Positions 50,913-60,638 of a stretch of DNA of 64,000 nucleotides are shown here, piece after piece. The notes below the pieces were generated by a model, which worked only from the letters and a program-made list of their open reading frames with translations, did no database searches and had not been told where the DNA came from. The first letter of the stretch is position 1. Each line of letters begins with the position of its first letter. Where the stretch lies: the NCBI RefSeq assembly GCF_001676705.1, contig NZ_CP016170.1, positions 558,001-622,000 of the forward strand, read 5' to 3'. Position numbers and translations under genes: made by a program. Source of the stretch: Bordetella bronchialis (GTDB taxonomy: Bacteria > Pseudomonadota > Gammaproteobacteria > Burkholderiales > Burkholderiaceae_B).

Positions 50913-51740
50913 CTACGCCCGTTGGCACTTCACGCAATAGTAGGTGGCGCGCTGGCCCTGGACGATGCGGCGGATCGCCGTCCCGCAGGTCCGGCAGGGC
51001 TGGCCGGCGCGCTCGTACACGGCCGCATGGATGGTGAAATAACTGCCCGGTTCGCCCCCGGCGCCGACGTAGTCGCGCAGCGTGCTGCCGCCAGAGGCCA
51101 GGGCGTCCTCCAGCGTCCGGCGGATGGCCAGCGCCAGGCGGTCGCAGCGCGCGGGCGATAGCCGGCGTCCCGGCGTGCGCGGATGAATGCCGGCGCGAAA
51201 CAGGCTTTCGGATGCGTAGATGTTGCCCACGCCCACGACGGCCTCGCCCGCCAGCAGCAGTTGCTTGACCGGCGCGGCGCGGCCGCGGAAATGGTCGTAC
51301 AGCCATTGTCCGCCGAAACGCTCGTCGAAAGGTTCGATGCCCAGCCGCGCCAAAAGCGGGTGGAATTCGACGGGACCCGCGCCGGCCGGATGCCAAAGCA
51401 CCGCACCAAAACGGCGCGGGTCGTGCAGGCGCAGCGTCGCGTGCTCGAATATCCATTCAACGTGGTCATGGCGCCGCGGCGCTTCGCCTTCCGGCACCCG
51501 GCGCAGCGAGCCCGACATGCCCAGGTGCACGATTTGCGTGCCGTGGTCGAAGCGCAGCAGCAGGTATTTGCCGCGGCGCCCGCATTCCAGGACGGTGCGG
51601 CCGGAAAGCGTCGCGGGAAGGTCGGCCGGAACGGGCCAGCGCAGGCGCGGTTCTCTGACGACAAGCTGGACCAGAGGCCGGCCCGTCATGACCGTCGCGA
51701 TTCCCCGTCGAGTGGTCTCGACTTCAGGCAGTTCAGGCAT
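50913..51740 (-). CDS. mutM: Formamidopyrimidine-DNA glycosylase
   Basis: This DNA repair glycosylase/AP lyase removes 8-oxoguanine. The 275 residues have the catalytic Pro and Glu after the initiator Met ([13 protein letters not shown]), the lysine in [11 protein letters not shown], the H2TH region with [20 protein letters not shown] and the C-terminal zinc finger [12 protein letters not shown] with CVKCQ. All key residues are present. It diverges from the TPR-protein gene. Confidence 0.97.
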   Translation of the reverse strand: MPELPEVETTRRGIATVMTGRPLVQLVVREPRLRWPVPADLPATLSGRTVLECGRRGKYLLLRFDHGTQIVHLGMSGSLRRVPEGEAPRRHDHVEWIFEHATLRLHDPRRFGAVLWHPAGAGPVEFHPLLARLGIEPFDERFGGQWLYDHFRGRAAPVKQLLLAGEAVVGVGNIYASESLFRAGIHPRTPGRRLSPARCDRLALAIRRTLEDALASGGSTLRDYVGAGGEPGSYFTIHAAVYERAGQPCRTCGTAIRRIVQGQRATYYCVKCQRA

Positions 51741-51799
51741 CAGCCAGTGTAAGATGAACAGTTGCGTGTACAGATTGTGCCATTTATCGGACGGGACGC

Positions 51800-53620
51800 G
51801 TGAAGTCGTCGCATATGCATATCAAATACGGGTTCGCCGCGCTGATGCTGGTGCTGGCGGGAGTGCAGGCCGCGCCTGGGCAGGCCGCCGAAAGGCATAC
51901 CGCCGACACCATCGCGCCGAACGTACAACGGGCGCCCCGTCAGGAAACCGATGTCATCCGCCTGCGTGAAGGCCAGCTGCCTTACGTGCGCCTGACCCCC
52001 AGCATCCTGTATCGGATCCTGGCGTCGGAAATCGCCGCGCAGCGGGGGATGTACGGCACGGCCGCTTCCACCATGCTGGGCCTGGCCAAGGATGTCGCCG
52101 ACCCGCGTGTGGCGCGCCGCGCGCTGGAATTCTATCTGGCCGGCGGCAACCTCAAGGGCGCGCTGGATGCCGCGCGCGTCTGGTCCCGCCTGGCCCCGTC
52201 CGATACGGAAGCCAGCGCCACCGAGCTGGCCCTGGCCGCGGCTAATGGCCAGACCGCCGGGCTGGCCGAGGCCCTGCGCAAGCGCATCGACGCCGCGCCG
52301 GACAAAACGGCGGCCATCGCGCAATCGCTGGCCGTCCTGGGCCGCATCAACGATCGCAAAACGGCGCTGTCCATCCTGGATCAGGCGCTCAGTCCCTCGG
52401 TGCGCAAATTGCCCGCCGCGCATCTGGCCCTGGCCGATGTCGCGCAGGCCGGCGGGGACTACGCTCGCGCATTGCAGGAAGCGCAGGCCGCCTTGCGGGC
52501 CGATCCCAAATCGGAAGCCGCCGCGCAGCGCATCCTGGAATACGGCGTCAAGGTCGATCCCAAGCAGGCCGTCGCGGAGGCGCGTGCCTTCATCGCCAAG
52601 CACCCGGACGCTCGCCGGCTGCGCCTGATGCTGGCCAGCCAGCTGTCCGATATGGGCGACTATGACGGCGCATTGGCCGAGTTGCGGGCCATGTCGCGCC
52701 GGTCGCCCGAAGACTTCGACCTGATGTTCATGCAGGCCCAGCTCGCCTACAAGGCGGGCCGCCTGGACGATGCGCGCGGCTTCCTGGAGCAGTACCTGGA
52801 CGTGCAGAACCAGCGCCAACGCGCCCTGGTGCCGGGCACGTCGGACGCCCCCGCCGCCGCGGCCGATGCCCGCATCCTGCTGGCCCGCATTGCGGAGGAC
52901 CAGGGGCGCTACAACGACGCCATCGCGGAACTCGGCAAGATCGACGACCCCGCGATGCGCTATCAGGCCCGCATGCGCCAGGCCACCCTGCGCGCCAAGC
53001 AAGGCAATATCGACGCCGCGCTCAAGATGGTCGACCAGGCCCAGCCCCAGGACGAAGAAGAACGCGTGCTGGGCGTGCTGACCAAGGCGCAGATCCTGCG
53101 CGACGCCAACCGCACGGACCAGGCGGTGGCGCTGCTGTCGGGCGCCGACAAGGCCCTGCCCGACACGGTGGAGATCAAATACGAACTGGCCATGCTGTAC
53201 GAACGCCAGGACAAGATCGCCGACCTGGAGCGCCTGCTGCGCCAGGTGATCGCCCTGGATCCCGATCATGCCCATGCCTACAACGCCCTGGGCTATACGC
53301 TGGCCGACCACAATGTGCGCCTGCCGGAAGCCCTGGAGCTGATCACCCAGGCGCTGGACCTGGCGCCGGACGATCCCTACATCATGGACAGCATGGGGTG
53401 GGTCAAGTACCGCATGGGCGACAACAACGCCGCGCTGACGTTCCTGCAGCGCGCCTATTCGCGCCGCCCCGAGCCGGAAATCGGCACGCACCTGGGCGAA
53501 GTCCTGTGGATGCAGGGCCGCAAGGACGAGGCCCGCGCCATCTTCGCCGCCGCCGCGCGCAAGGATCCCAACAACAAGACCCTGCGCGATACCATCAAGC
53601 GCCTGGGGGTCCGCCTGTGA
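51800..53620 (+). CDS. Exported TPR-repeat protein
   Basis: This 606-residue protein has an N-terminal signal peptide ([19 protein letters not shown]) and a long series of tetratricopeptide helices from about residue 70 to the end. The clearest are [38 protein letters not shown] and the last, [20 protein letters not shown]. It is likely a periplasmic or outer-membrane scaffold. The stop overlaps lolB by 4 bases, so it belongs to the envelope-linked lolB-ispE unit. The start could be the GTG at 51800 or the ATG five codons later. Confidence 0.9.
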   Translation: MKSSHMHIKYGFAALMLVLAGVQAAPGQAAERHTADTIAPNVQRAPRQETDVIRLREGQLPYVRLTPSILYRILASEIAAQRGMYGTAASTMLGLAKDVADPRVARRALEFYLAGGNLKGALDAARVWSRLAPSDTEASATELALAAANGQTAGLAEALRKRIDAAPDKTAAIAQSLAVLGRINDRKTALSILDQALSPSVRKLPAAHLALADVAQAGGDYARALQEAQAALRADPKSEAAAQRILEYGVKVDPKQAVAEARAFIAKHPDARRLRLMLASQLSDMGDYDGALAELRAMSRRSPEDFDLMFMQAQLAYKAGRLDDARGFLEQYLDVQNQRQRALVPGTSDAPAAAADARILLARIAEDQGRYNDAIAELGKIDDPAMRYQARMRQATLRAKQGNIDAALKMVDQAQPQDEEERVLGVLTKAQILRDANRTDQAVALLSGADKALPDTVEIKYELAMLYERQDKIADLERLLRQVIALDPDHAHAYNALGYTLADHNVRLPEALELITQALDLAPDDPYIMDSMGWVKYRMGDNNAALTFLQRAYSRRPEPEIGTHLGEVLWMQGRKDEARAIFAAAARKDPNNKTLRDTIKRLGVRL

Positions 53621-54192
53621 CGCTGTCGCGGTGGCGCGCCGTCCTGGCGGCGGCGCTATGCCTGGTCCTGGCCGCCTGCGTGACACCGGGACGCATCGCC
53701 GGCAATGGCGGCGCGGGCGAGTTTTCGCGGGTGGGCCGTTTCGCGTTGACCGTCACGCAGGACGACGGCAAGCAGGATGCGCTGCAGGGCGGCTTTTCCT
53801 GGCTGGACGACGGCCGGCGCTACATCCTGGACCTGACCAACCCGCTGGGATCCACCCAGGCCCGGGTGGAAGGCCGGCCCGGCATGGCGGTGCTCAATAA
53901 ATCCGACGGCACGCGCCTGCAGGCACGCAATCCCGACGAACTCGTCGCAGACGCCCTGGGCAGCAGCATCCCGGTATCGGGCCTGCGCGATTGGCTGCGG
54001 GGCCGCTTGCCGACGGAACCGCCGGCCAACCACGTGGAGCGCGATCCCTCGCAACGTCCGGTTTCCTTCGACCAGGGCGGATGGCAGGCCCGGCTGTCCC
54101 GCTATGATGACCTTGGCCCGCAGCTGCTCGTGCTCGAGCGCCGCGAGCCGGACCGCCGCATCCTGCTGCGCCTGGTCGTCAATCCCTCCTGA
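53617..54192 (+). CDS. lolB: Outer-membrane lipoprotein receptor LolB
   Basis: It accepts lipoproteins from LolA at the outer membrane. The 191 residues begin with a lipoprotein signal ending in the lipobox VLAAC (Cys20). The LolB fold follows, with [37 protein letters not shown] and [12 protein letters not shown]. The start is the GTG overlapping the preceding stop (GTGA). Confidence 0.94.
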   Translation: MTLSRWRAVLAAALCLVLAACVTPGRIAGNGGAGEFSRVGRFALTVTQDDGKQDALQGGFSWLDDGRRYILDLTNPLGSTQARVEGRPGMAVLNKSDGTRLQARNPDELVADALGSSIPVSGLRDWLRGRLPTEPPANHVERDPSQRPVSFDQGGWQARLSRYDDLGPQLLVLERREPDRRILLRLVVNPS

Positions 54193-54209
54193 TCCTGCCC
54201 TGCCGAACC

Positions 54210-55139
54210 TTGAATCTGTACGACGTCCCGGCGCCCGCCAAGCTCAATCTGTTCCTGCACATCGTCGGCCGCCGCGCGGACGGCTATCACCTGCTGCAAA
54301 CGGTCTTTCGCTTTATCGGGCTGGCCGACACCCTGCATTTCGAGTCGCGTGGCGATGGCCGGATCGAGCGTGTGCAGCCCTTGCCGGGCGTCCCCGCCGA
54401 TAGCGACCTGACGGTGCGCGCCGCACGCGCCCTGCAGGCGGCCACCGGCACGCGGCAGGGCGTGTCGATCGGCCTGGAAAAACGCATACCCATGGGCGGC
54501 GGGCTGGGAGGCGGCTCCAGCGACGCCGCCAGCACGCTGATCGCGCTCAATCGCTTGTGGAACACGGGCCTGTCGCGCGCCGAGCTGATGCGCCTGGCCT
54601 TGCCGCTGGGCGCGGACGTGCCGGTTTTCATTTTCGGCCAGTCCGCCTTCGCGGAGGGCATAGGCGAGATCCTGACCGCCGTTCCGCTGCCGCAGCGCGG
54701 CTACCTGGTCGCCCAGCCGGACGCCAGCGTGCCCACCCCGGTGGTGTACGGCGCCCCCGATTTGACAAGGGATACGCCCTGTATCACAATAGCGGACTTT
54801 CTCGCTTCGACCGATTCCGGCGCGCTATATGGCCGGAACGACATGGAGCCTGTCGTCTACCAGCGTTTCCCGGAAGTCTCCCGGGCCGCGCAGTGGTTGA
54901 GAAGCCAGGGTCGTGAAATCGTTGCGCGTATGTCAGGTTCAGGCGCGTGTTTGTTCGCCGAATTCCCTGACATGCAGGCGGCGGTTTTGGCGGAGCAGGA
55001 AATAGCCGCTACAATGCGCGTCGCCAGTAAAATGGCGGATACGTCGCAGGCAGTGCAAGAACCGCCCGTGCGGTTCCGGTTGGTGCAGGCGAGTCCTGGG
55101 TTGATCGAGCATCCGTTGCGGCACTGGATTGCAAGCTAG
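54210..55139 (+). CDS. ispE: 4-diphosphocytidyl-2-C-methyl-D-erythritol kinase
   Basis: This GHMP-family kinase acts in the non-mevalonate isoprenoid pathway. The 309 residues show [20 protein letters not shown], the ATP-binding glycine loop [15 protein letters not shown] and the C-terminal [13 protein letters not shown]. The probable start is TTG at 54210, as the conserved [12 protein letters not shown] begins there and no ATG is near. It is followed at once by tRNA-Gln. Confidence 0.95.
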   Translation: MNLYDVPAPAKLNLFLHIVGRRADGYHLLQTVFRFIGLADTLHFESRGDGRIERVQPLPGVPADSDLTVRAARALQAATGTRQGVSIGLEKRIPMGGGLGGGSSDAASTLIALNRLWNTGLSRAELMRLALPLGADVPVFIFGQSAFAEGIGEILTAVPLPQRGYLVAQPDASVPTPVVYGAPDLTRDTPCITIADFLASTDSGALYGRNDMEPVVYQRFPEVSRAAQWLRSQGREIVARMSGSGACLFAEFPDMQAAVLAEQEIAATMRVASKMADTSQAVQEPPVRFRLVQASPGLIEHPLRHWIAS

Positions 55140-55213
55140 TGGGGAGTCGCCAAGTTGGTTAAGGCACCGGATTTTGATTCCGGCATGCGAAGGTTCGAAT
55201 CCTTCCTCCCCAG
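55140..55213 (+). tRNA. tRNA-Gln (anticodon TTG)
   Basis: Acceptor arms TGGGGAG and CTCCCCA pair at all seven positions. The D-arm is GCCAAGTTGGTTAAGGC, the anticodon stem CCGGA with loop TTTTGAT reads TTG (glutamine), and the T-arm is GAAGG TTCGAAT CCTTC. The 3' CCA is not encoded in full. The first base directly follows the ispE stop codon, so processing from a shared transcript is likely. Confidence 0.97.
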
Positions 55214-55229
55214 CCCCAACTATCTATAG

Positions 55230-55282
55230 AAAAAGCTGTTGAACACGCCCCCCTTGCCGGCCCAGGTTCAGCAGCTTTTTTG
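55230..55282 (+). terminator. Terminator between tRNA-Gln and prs
   Basis: AAAAAGCTGTTGAAC (55230-55244) and GTTCAGCAGCTTTTT (55266-55280) pair with a single wobble over 15 positions and end in six T. It should end the ispE-tRNA transcript, and prs then needs its own promoter or read-through. Confidence 0.85.
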
Positions 55283-55315
55283 TTTCGGGTTCGAAACGAC
55301 CTTAGCGTCTGCATC

Positions 55316-56266
55316 ATGACTAAAGAAAGTTTCATGATTTTCACCGGCACGGCCAATACGCGCCTGGCCGTCGATGTGGCCAATCATCTGGACATGTCGC
55401 TGGGCAAGATGACCGTCGGCCGTTTTTCCGACGGCGAGGTCATGGTGGAAATCAACGAGAACGTCCGCGGCAAGGATGTTTTCGTGCTGCAGCCCACCTG
55501 TGCGCCGACGAACGACAACCTGATGGAAATCATGGTCATGGTGGACGCGCTGCGCCGCGCCTCCGCGGGCCGGATTACCGCCGCCATTCCGTATTTCGGC
55601 TATGCGCGCCAGGATCGCCGTCCGCGCTCCGCGCGCGTGGCCATTTCGGCCAAGGTCGTGGCCAACATGCTGCAGGTCGCGGGCGTGGACCGCGTGCTGA
55701 CCATGGACCTGCACGCCGACCAGATCCAGGGTTTTTTCGACATCCCGGTGGACAACATCTACGCCGGTCCGATCCTGCTGGGCGACATCTGGCGCCGCAA
55801 CTTCGCCAACCTGGTCGTCGTGTCCCCGGACATCGGCGGGGTGGTGCGGGCGCGCGCGCTGGCCAAGCAGCTGGAAGCGGACCTGGCCATCATCGACAAG
55901 CGGCGTCCGCGCGCCAACGTGTCGGAAGTCATGAACATCATCGGCGAAGTCGACGGCCGCACCTGCATCATCATGGATGACATGGTGGATACCGCCGGCA
56001 CGCTGTGCAAGGCCGCGCAAGCCCTGAAGGAGCGCGGCGCGGGCGCGGTCTATGCCTATTGCACCCACCCGGTACTGTCGGGCGGCGCGGTGGACCGCAT
56101 CCAGGCCTCGGAGCTGGACGAACTGGTCGTGACCGACACCATCCCGCTGTCCGAGCAGGCGCGGTCGGTCAGCAAGATCCGCCAGCTGTCCTGCGCGGGC
56201 CTGCTGGGCGAAACCATATTGCGTATTTCGAACGCGGAATCCGTCAGCTCGCTGTTCGCTGACTGA
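55316..56266 (+). CDS. prs: Ribose-phosphate pyrophosphokinase
   Basis: It makes PRPP from ribose 5-phosphate and ATP, for nucleotide, histidine and tryptophan synthesis. The 316 residues show [20 protein letters not shown], the ATP site [15 protein letters not shown], the catalytic loop [14 protein letters not shown] and the PRPP loop [17 protein letters not shown]. The ATG at 55316 fits the family N-terminus ([14 protein letters not shown]); an in-frame start 12 codons earlier lies within the terminator. Confidence 0.97.
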   Translation: MTKESFMIFTGTANTRLAVDVANHLDMSLGKMTVGRFSDGEVMVEINENVRGKDVFVLQPTCAPTNDNLMEIMVMVDALRRASAGRITAAIPYFGYARQDRRPRSARVAISAKVVANMLQVAGVDRVLTMDLHADQIQGFFDIPVDNIYAGPILLGDIWRRNFANLVVVSPDIGGVVRARALAKQLEADLAIIDKRRPRANVSEVMNIIGEVDGRTCIIMDDMVDTAGTLCKAAQALKERGAGAVYAYCTHPVLSGGAVDRIQASELDELVVTDTIPLSEQARSVSKIRQLSCAGLLGETILRISNAESVSSLFAD

Positions 56267-56315
56267 CCGCGTTTTCTTCTTTGCCTTCCCGCTGGTCGCG
56301 GCGGGGATGCGAAAC

Positions 56316-56347
56316 CACGGTCCGCATGGTGCGGCCGTGTTTTTTTA
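56316..56347 (+). terminator. Terminator between prs and rplY
   Basis: CACGGTCCGCA, loop TGG and TGCGGCCGTG form a hairpin with one internal mismatch, followed by seven T. It lies 50 bases after the prs stop. Confidence 0.85.
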
Positions 56348-56384
56348 CCGGGACGCCCCTGTGTCCCATCGTTTGGAGTTATCC

Positions 56385-57005
56385 ATGAAATTCAACGCCA
56401 CTGCGCGTAGCGTCCAGGGTTCGAGTGCGAGCCGCCGCCTGCGCCGCGCGGGCCGGGTTCCCGCCATCGTTTACGGTGCGGGCAGCCAGCCCCTGAACAT
56501 CGAACTCGATCACAACGAGATCTACCACGCCCTGCGCAAGGAAGAGTTCCACTCCTCCATCCTCGATATGCAGATCGAAGGCGGCAAGGGCGAACAGGTG
56601 CTGCTGCGCGCCGTTCAATGGCACGCCTACAAGCCGCAAGTGCTGCACGTCGATTTCCAGCGTGTGGATTCGAGCAAGGTGCTGCATACCAAGGTGCCGC
56701 TGCACTTCATCAACGCGGAAGTTTCGCCGGCCGTGAAGCTGAGCAGCGCCATCATCACGCACGTGCTGAATGAAATCGAAGTCGCCTGCCTGCCGGGTGA
56801 CCTGCCCCAGTTCATCGAAGTCGACCTGTCCAAGCTGATCGGCGGCGCTTCGCTGCACCTGGCCGACATCCAACTGCCCAAGGGCGTCACCTACCTGGCG
56901 CACGGCGGCGACACCAACCCGGTGCTGGCGTCCGCGCTGGTCAAGGGCGGGGCCGGTGGCGACGCCGGTGAAGCCGGCGAGGGCGAGGCCGCTCCCGCGG
57001 CCTGA
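56385..57005 (+). CDS. rplY: 50S ribosomal protein L25 (general stress CTC form)
   Basis: It binds 5S rRNA in the large subunit. The 206 residues are the long form: an L25 domain (about 1-90, with [16 protein letters not shown] and [17 protein letters not shown]) and a C-terminal beta domain, with a Gly/Glu/Ala-rich tail. The ATG at 56385 has TTGGAG upstream. Prs-rplY-pth is a conserved order. Confidence 0.96.
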   Translation: MKFNATARSVQGSSASRRLRRAGRVPAIVYGAGSQPLNIELDHNEIYHALRKEEFHSSILDMQIEGGKGEQVLLRAVQWHAYKPQVLHVDFQRVDSSKVLHTKVPLHFINAEVSPAVKLSSAIITHVLNEIEVACLPGDLPQFIEVDLSKLIGGASLHLADIQLPKGVTYLAHGGDTNPVLASALVKGGAGGDAGEAGEGEAAPAA

Positions 57006-57120
57006 TAGCGCGGCTGGCCTGGGCGCGGCCCGCTCAGGCGCGGCCGGCTAGGCGCGGCCGGCTCGGGTGCGGGTCGGTATGGACCCAACCGTGCCGGCCC
57101 GGCTGCCACGATGTACGCCT

Positions 57121-57155
57121 AACCCTGCGTGTGGACTACCATACGCAGGGTTTTT
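57121..57155 (+). terminator. Terminator between rplY and pth
   Basis: AACCCTGCGT and ACGCAGGGTT pair fully around a 12-base loop that can itself pair in part (GG/CC), and run into five T. It lies 115 bases after rplY. Confidence 0.9.
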
Positions 57156-57222
57156 CATTTGCGGAGCGCGTGTTCCTTGATCGCGCTGCGCCTGACTCCC
57201 GTTTCGCGACCCCATCCTAGCC

Positions 57223-57819
57223 ATGTCCGTCCCCATCCGCTTGATCGTCGGCCTGGGCAATCCCGGCCCGGAATACGAAACCACCCGCCACAATGCGGGT
57301 TTCTGGCTGGCCGACCATATCGCCGACGACCTGCGTGCCAGTTTCGCGATGGAAAAAGGCTTCAACGGCTTTGTCGCGAAGGCCCGCCATGGCGGCGAGA
57401 ACATCGTGCTGCTCAAGCCGATGACCTATATGAACCGGTCCGGGCAGTCGGTGGGCGCGCTGGCGCGCTTCTACAAATTCACGCCGGAGCAGATCCTGGT
57501 GCTGCATGACGAGCTGGACCTGTTGCCGGGGCAGGTCAAGCTGAAGCAGGGCGGCGGCCATGCGGGCCACAACGGCTTGCGCGACATCCAGGCCGCGCTG
57601 GGCGGCCCGGCCTTCTGGCGGCTGCGCATAGGCATCGGCCATCCGCGCACCCTGGGGCTGGCGCAGCAGGTGGCCGACTTCGTGCTGCATCAACCCCGAC
57701 GGGAAGAAATGACCGGTATCGAGGCGGTCATCGACCGCTGCCGCGCCGTCGTGCCCATGCTGCTGGATGGCGACTTCACCCGCGCGACCCAACAACTGCA
57801 TCGCGCCAACGAGGCCTGA
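57223..57819 (+). CDS. pth: Peptidyl-tRNA hydrolase
   Basis: It frees tRNA from dropped-off peptidyl-tRNA. The 198 residues have the active-site histidine in [32 protein letters not shown], the catalytic aspartate in [12 protein letters not shown] and [12 protein letters not shown]. The next gene starts two bases after the stop. Confidence 0.97.
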   Translation: MSVPIRLIVGLGNPGPEYETTRHNAGFWLADHIADDLRASFAMEKGFNGFVAKARHGGENIVLLKPMTYMNRSGQSVGALARFYKFTPEQILVLHDELDLLPGQVKLKQGGGHAGHNGLRDIQAALGGPAFWRLRIGIGHPRTLGLAQQVADFVLHQPRREEMTGIEAVIDRCRAVVPMLLDGDFTRATQQLHRANEA

Positions 57820-57821
57820 AC

Positions 57822-58589
57822 ATGCGTGCAACCCCGGGCCGCGCCGTGCCGCGCCTGCGCGACGATATCGCCGACTTCTGGCGCTTCCTGCGGCGTCCCT
57901 CCCTGCGTCATGCGCCGCCGAGGCGGCGTGGCGGCGGCCAGCGTGCCGATTGGCAGCCGCCCGTGCCCTTGCGCCGCCTGCTTGCCTGGGTATCCCTGCT
58001 TTGGGGCATCAACCTGTTCGCCCTGGGGCCCTTGGCGGTCGCCGTCGCCACGCTGGGCGGCGCGCACCACAAGCTGGAAATGGGCGCTATTCCGTGGTTT
58101 ACCGCCATCGTCTGGGCGCCGATCGTGGAGGAAATGCTGTTCCGCTATGGCTTGCGCCGGCCCGTGCAGGCCTTGTGGGTCGTACCGCTGATGATCTGGC
58201 CGCTGGTGCGCGGGCCCAATGCCTGGACCGGCACGCTGCTGGTCTTGGTGCTGGCGGTCGTGGCATGGACGGGAATGCGCGCCCGCGCCGCGCGGCGGGA
58301 GTGGAACTGGGACTGGCGGCGCCGCTATGTGCGCTACTTCCCATGGGTGCTGCACGCGGCGGCGCTGGTGTTCGCCGCCATGCACCTGGGCAATTTCTAC
58401 CTGAACCATACGCCGCCGTGGCTGATGCCGCTGCTGGTCTTGCCGCAATGGCTGACCGGGCTGGTATTGAGCTGGATGCGGACTCGGCGCGGGATCGGGG
58501 CGTCCGTATTGATGCACGCCATGTTCAACGCGGGGCCGGTGCTGCTGGTGCTGGCGTTCATGAAGTGGGCGCCGGAAGTTGTGTCTTAG
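57822..58589 (+). CDS. CPBP-family intramembrane metalloprotease
   Basis: This 255-residue membrane protein of the CAAX protease and bacteriocin-processing (Abi/CPBP) family has the three catalytic motifs: VEEMLFRYGLRR (EExxxR), FAAMHLGNFYLN (FxxxH) and LMHAMFNAGP (HxxxN). It has about six helices and a basic, Arg-rich cytoplasmic N-terminus. The substrate is unknown. Close coupling to pth suggests co-transcription but no shared function. Confidence 0.9.
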   Translation: MRATPGRAVPRLRDDIADFWRFLRRPSLRHAPPRRRGGGQRADWQPPVPLRRLLAWVSLLWGINLFALGPLAVAVATLGGAHHKLEMGAIPWFTAIVWAPIVEEMLFRYGLRRPVQALWVVPLMIWPLVRGPNAWTGTLLVLVLAVVAWTGMRARAARREWNWDWRRRYVRYFPWVLHAAALVFAAMHLGNFYLNHTPPWLMPLLVLPQWLTGLVLSWMRTRRGIGASVLMHAMFNAGPVLLVLAFMKWAPEVVS

Positions 58590-58791
58590 GCCGTGGAAAT
58601 GCGCGGCGGCAATCGCGCGATATGCCGACGCGTCTGCGGTGCCCGGCCTCATCAATGCGACGTTTTGTCACGGCGCGTGCGGGTGCCCGCCGCACCGCAA
58701 TGGCCCGTCGGGGTCTGTAACGTCGCGACATGGCCGCGCATGGATGGGCTCTTACCATGCGGCACCAGCCACTGATTCACACGCGCACGCC

Positions 58792-59097
58792 ATGAAGAAA
58801 CTGATCGCCACCAGCCTGATCGCCTCGGCCCTGCTGCCTTGGGCCGCCGCCCGCGCCGACCACGATAGGAATGAGTCGGGCGAAGGCTATGTCATTGCCG
58901 ACGGCCGCAACTACAAGGAGAAATACCGGGACGGCGACTGCGAGGTCAAGCGCAAGTGGAAGAAGAACGGCGAGTACAAGGAAGAGCGCAAGTGCAAGCC
59001 GCCGAAGTATGTCGAACCGGTTGTCGTGCCGGCATATCCGGTCGCGCCGATGGGGCCGGGCATCACGATCAACGGGACGGCGGTCATCCGGCCTTAG
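58792..59097 (+). CDS. Small exported protein of unknown function
   Basis: At 101 residues, it has a signal peptide (MKKLIATSLIASALLPWAAA RADH split at ARA). The mature part is very hydrophilic, with KEKYRDGDCEVKRKWKKNGE and EERKCKPPKY, two cysteines that may bond, and a Pro/Val-rich end (EPVVVPAYPVAPMGPG). I know similar small exported proteins in related genera but no function. The ATG fits the signal peptide; no partner is adjacent. Confidence 0.75.
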   Translation: MKKLIATSLIASALLPWAAARADHDRNESGEGYVIADGRNYKEKYRDGDCEVKRKWKKNGEYKEERKCKPPKYVEPVVVPAYPVAPMGPGITINGTAVIRP

Positions 59098-59206
59098 CTT
59101 GCAGCAGACCCTGTCGTTCAATCTGCCATAGTGGCCTGGGCCCTGGCCAACATCCTGCCACGGCGAGCATCGGCCGCGGCCGACATCCGGCCATAGCGCA
59201 CCGGCT

Positions 59207-60469
59207 CTAGCGCGCATCCTCGGCTGATCCCGGCGCGCCCTGCCAGCGTAACAAGCCCTGCGCCGTTGCCCGCCCGCTGGCGATGCAGGCCGTCAACAGA
59301 TAGCCGCCGGTCGGCGCCTCCCAATCCAGCATCTCCCCGGCGCAAAAGACGCCCGGCAGGCGTTTCAGCATGAAATTGCCGTCCATCGCGTCGAAGGACA
59401 CGCCGCCGGCGGTGCTGATGGCTTCGTCCATGGGCCGCGTGGCGCGCAGCGTCAAAGGTAGGGCCTTGATGGCGTGTGCCAGGCGGCCGGGATCCAGCAT
59501 CGCTTCCTTGGACAGTACCTCGCGCAGCAATGCCGCCTTGACGCCGGCAATGCCGACGCGGCTTTGCAGGTGCGAGGATAGCGAACGCGCGCCGCGGGGG
59601 TGCGAGACATCTGCCAGCACGCGCTCGGCGCTGTGGTCGGGCAACAAATCCAGTGTCAATGTCGCGCTGCCGTCGCGTTCGAGCCGATCGCGCAGCGGCG
59701 TGGACAACGCGTAGACCAGGCTGCCTTCCACGCCGTGCTCGCTGATGACGAACTCGCCGCGGCGGCGCAGCGCCGTTCCGTCGGCGGCCAGGCAGCTCGC
59801 CACGACATTCTTGACCGGCTGGCCCGCGAACTTGTCGCGGAAGAACGGCGACCACGCGATGTCGAAACCGCAGTTGGAGGGCTTGAGCGGCGCGATGGAG
59901 ACGCCCCGGTCCTGGAGCACCGGCACCCAGGCCGCATCCGAGCCCAGCCTGGCCCAACTGCCGCCGCCCAGGGCCAGGATCGCGGCGGGCGCCGTATGGT
60001 GCTGTTCCCCCGCGGGGGTGGCAAAGCGCAGCCGGCCCGTGTCGTCCCAGCCCAGCCAGCGATGGCGCGCATGCGTCACGACGCCGCTCTCCCGCAGCCG
60101 GTGCACCCAGGCGCGCAGTAGCGGCGCGGCTTTCATTTCGCGGGGAAAGACCCGCCCGGAGCTGCCGACAAAGGTCTCCACGCCCAGGCCCGCCGCCCAG
60201 TCGCGCAGCGCCCGCGGATCGAACGCCCGCACCAGTGGCGCGAGCTCGCCTTGCCGCGAGCCGTAGCGGGCCAGGAAAGCGTCCAGCAGCTCGTTATGGG
60301 TCAGGTTCAGTCCGCCCCTGCCGGCCATCAGGAATTTGCGCCCCAGCGAGGGCATCGCGTCGAACAGGTCCACGCCCAGGCCGGCGGCGGCAAGGACTTC
60401 GGCCGCGGCCAGCCCAGCGGGGCCGCCGCCGATCACGGCGATACGGGAGGAAGAAACGGAAGGCGACAT
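59207..60469 (-). CDS. HI0933-superfamily flavoprotein (TIGR03862-like)
   Basis: This 420-residue FAD-binding protein has the N-terminal motif IAVIGGGPAGLAAAEVLAAAG and MAGRGGLNLTHNE in place of the SGGGRCNFTN of its relative at 9965. Its C-terminus has FCAGEMLDWEAPTGGYLLTA. The reaction is unknown. The ATG at 60469 is chosen because the dinucleotide motif starts nine codons later. It diverges from amtB. Confidence 0.88.
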   Translation of the reverse strand: MSPSVSSSRIAVIGGGPAGLAAAEVLAAAGLGVDLFDAMPSLGRKFLMAGRGGLNLTHNELLDAFLARYGSRQGELAPLVRAFDPRALRDWAAGLGVETFVGSSGRVFPREMKAAPLLRAWVHRLRESGVVTHARHRWLGWDDTGRLRFATPAGEQHHTAPAAILALGGGSWARLGSDAAWVPVLQDRGVSIAPLKPSNCGFDIAWSPFFRDKFAGQPVKNVVASCLAADGTALRRRGEFVISEHGVEGSLVYALSTPLRDRLERDGSATLTLDLLPDHSAERVLADVSHPRGARSLSSHLQSRVGIAGVKAALLREVLSKEAMLDPGRLAHAIKALPLTLRATRPMDEAISTAGGVSFDAMDGNFMLKRLPGVFCAGEMLDWEAPTGGYLLTACIASGRATAQGLLRWQGAPGSAEDAR

Positions 60470-60638
60470 GGCGGGCAGTGTAGAGCGGATCCCGCCTGCG
60501 TTGTTTTCTCGCCGCGGGGCGCCGCGTGCTCGGCTTCGTGTAAGACGTTTTCGTGTATCGTGCGGGGCGCTTTTATACGGAGACAGACAGAGCGCGACGC
60601 GCGGGCGCACAAGCCCGGCAGTCGCGCCGGTATACGCC

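Noticed and set aside
51800..53620. Type III chaperone or secretion role for the TPR protein
   Set aside because: It has a Sec signal peptide and is coupled to lolB-ispE, a conserved housekeeping context.
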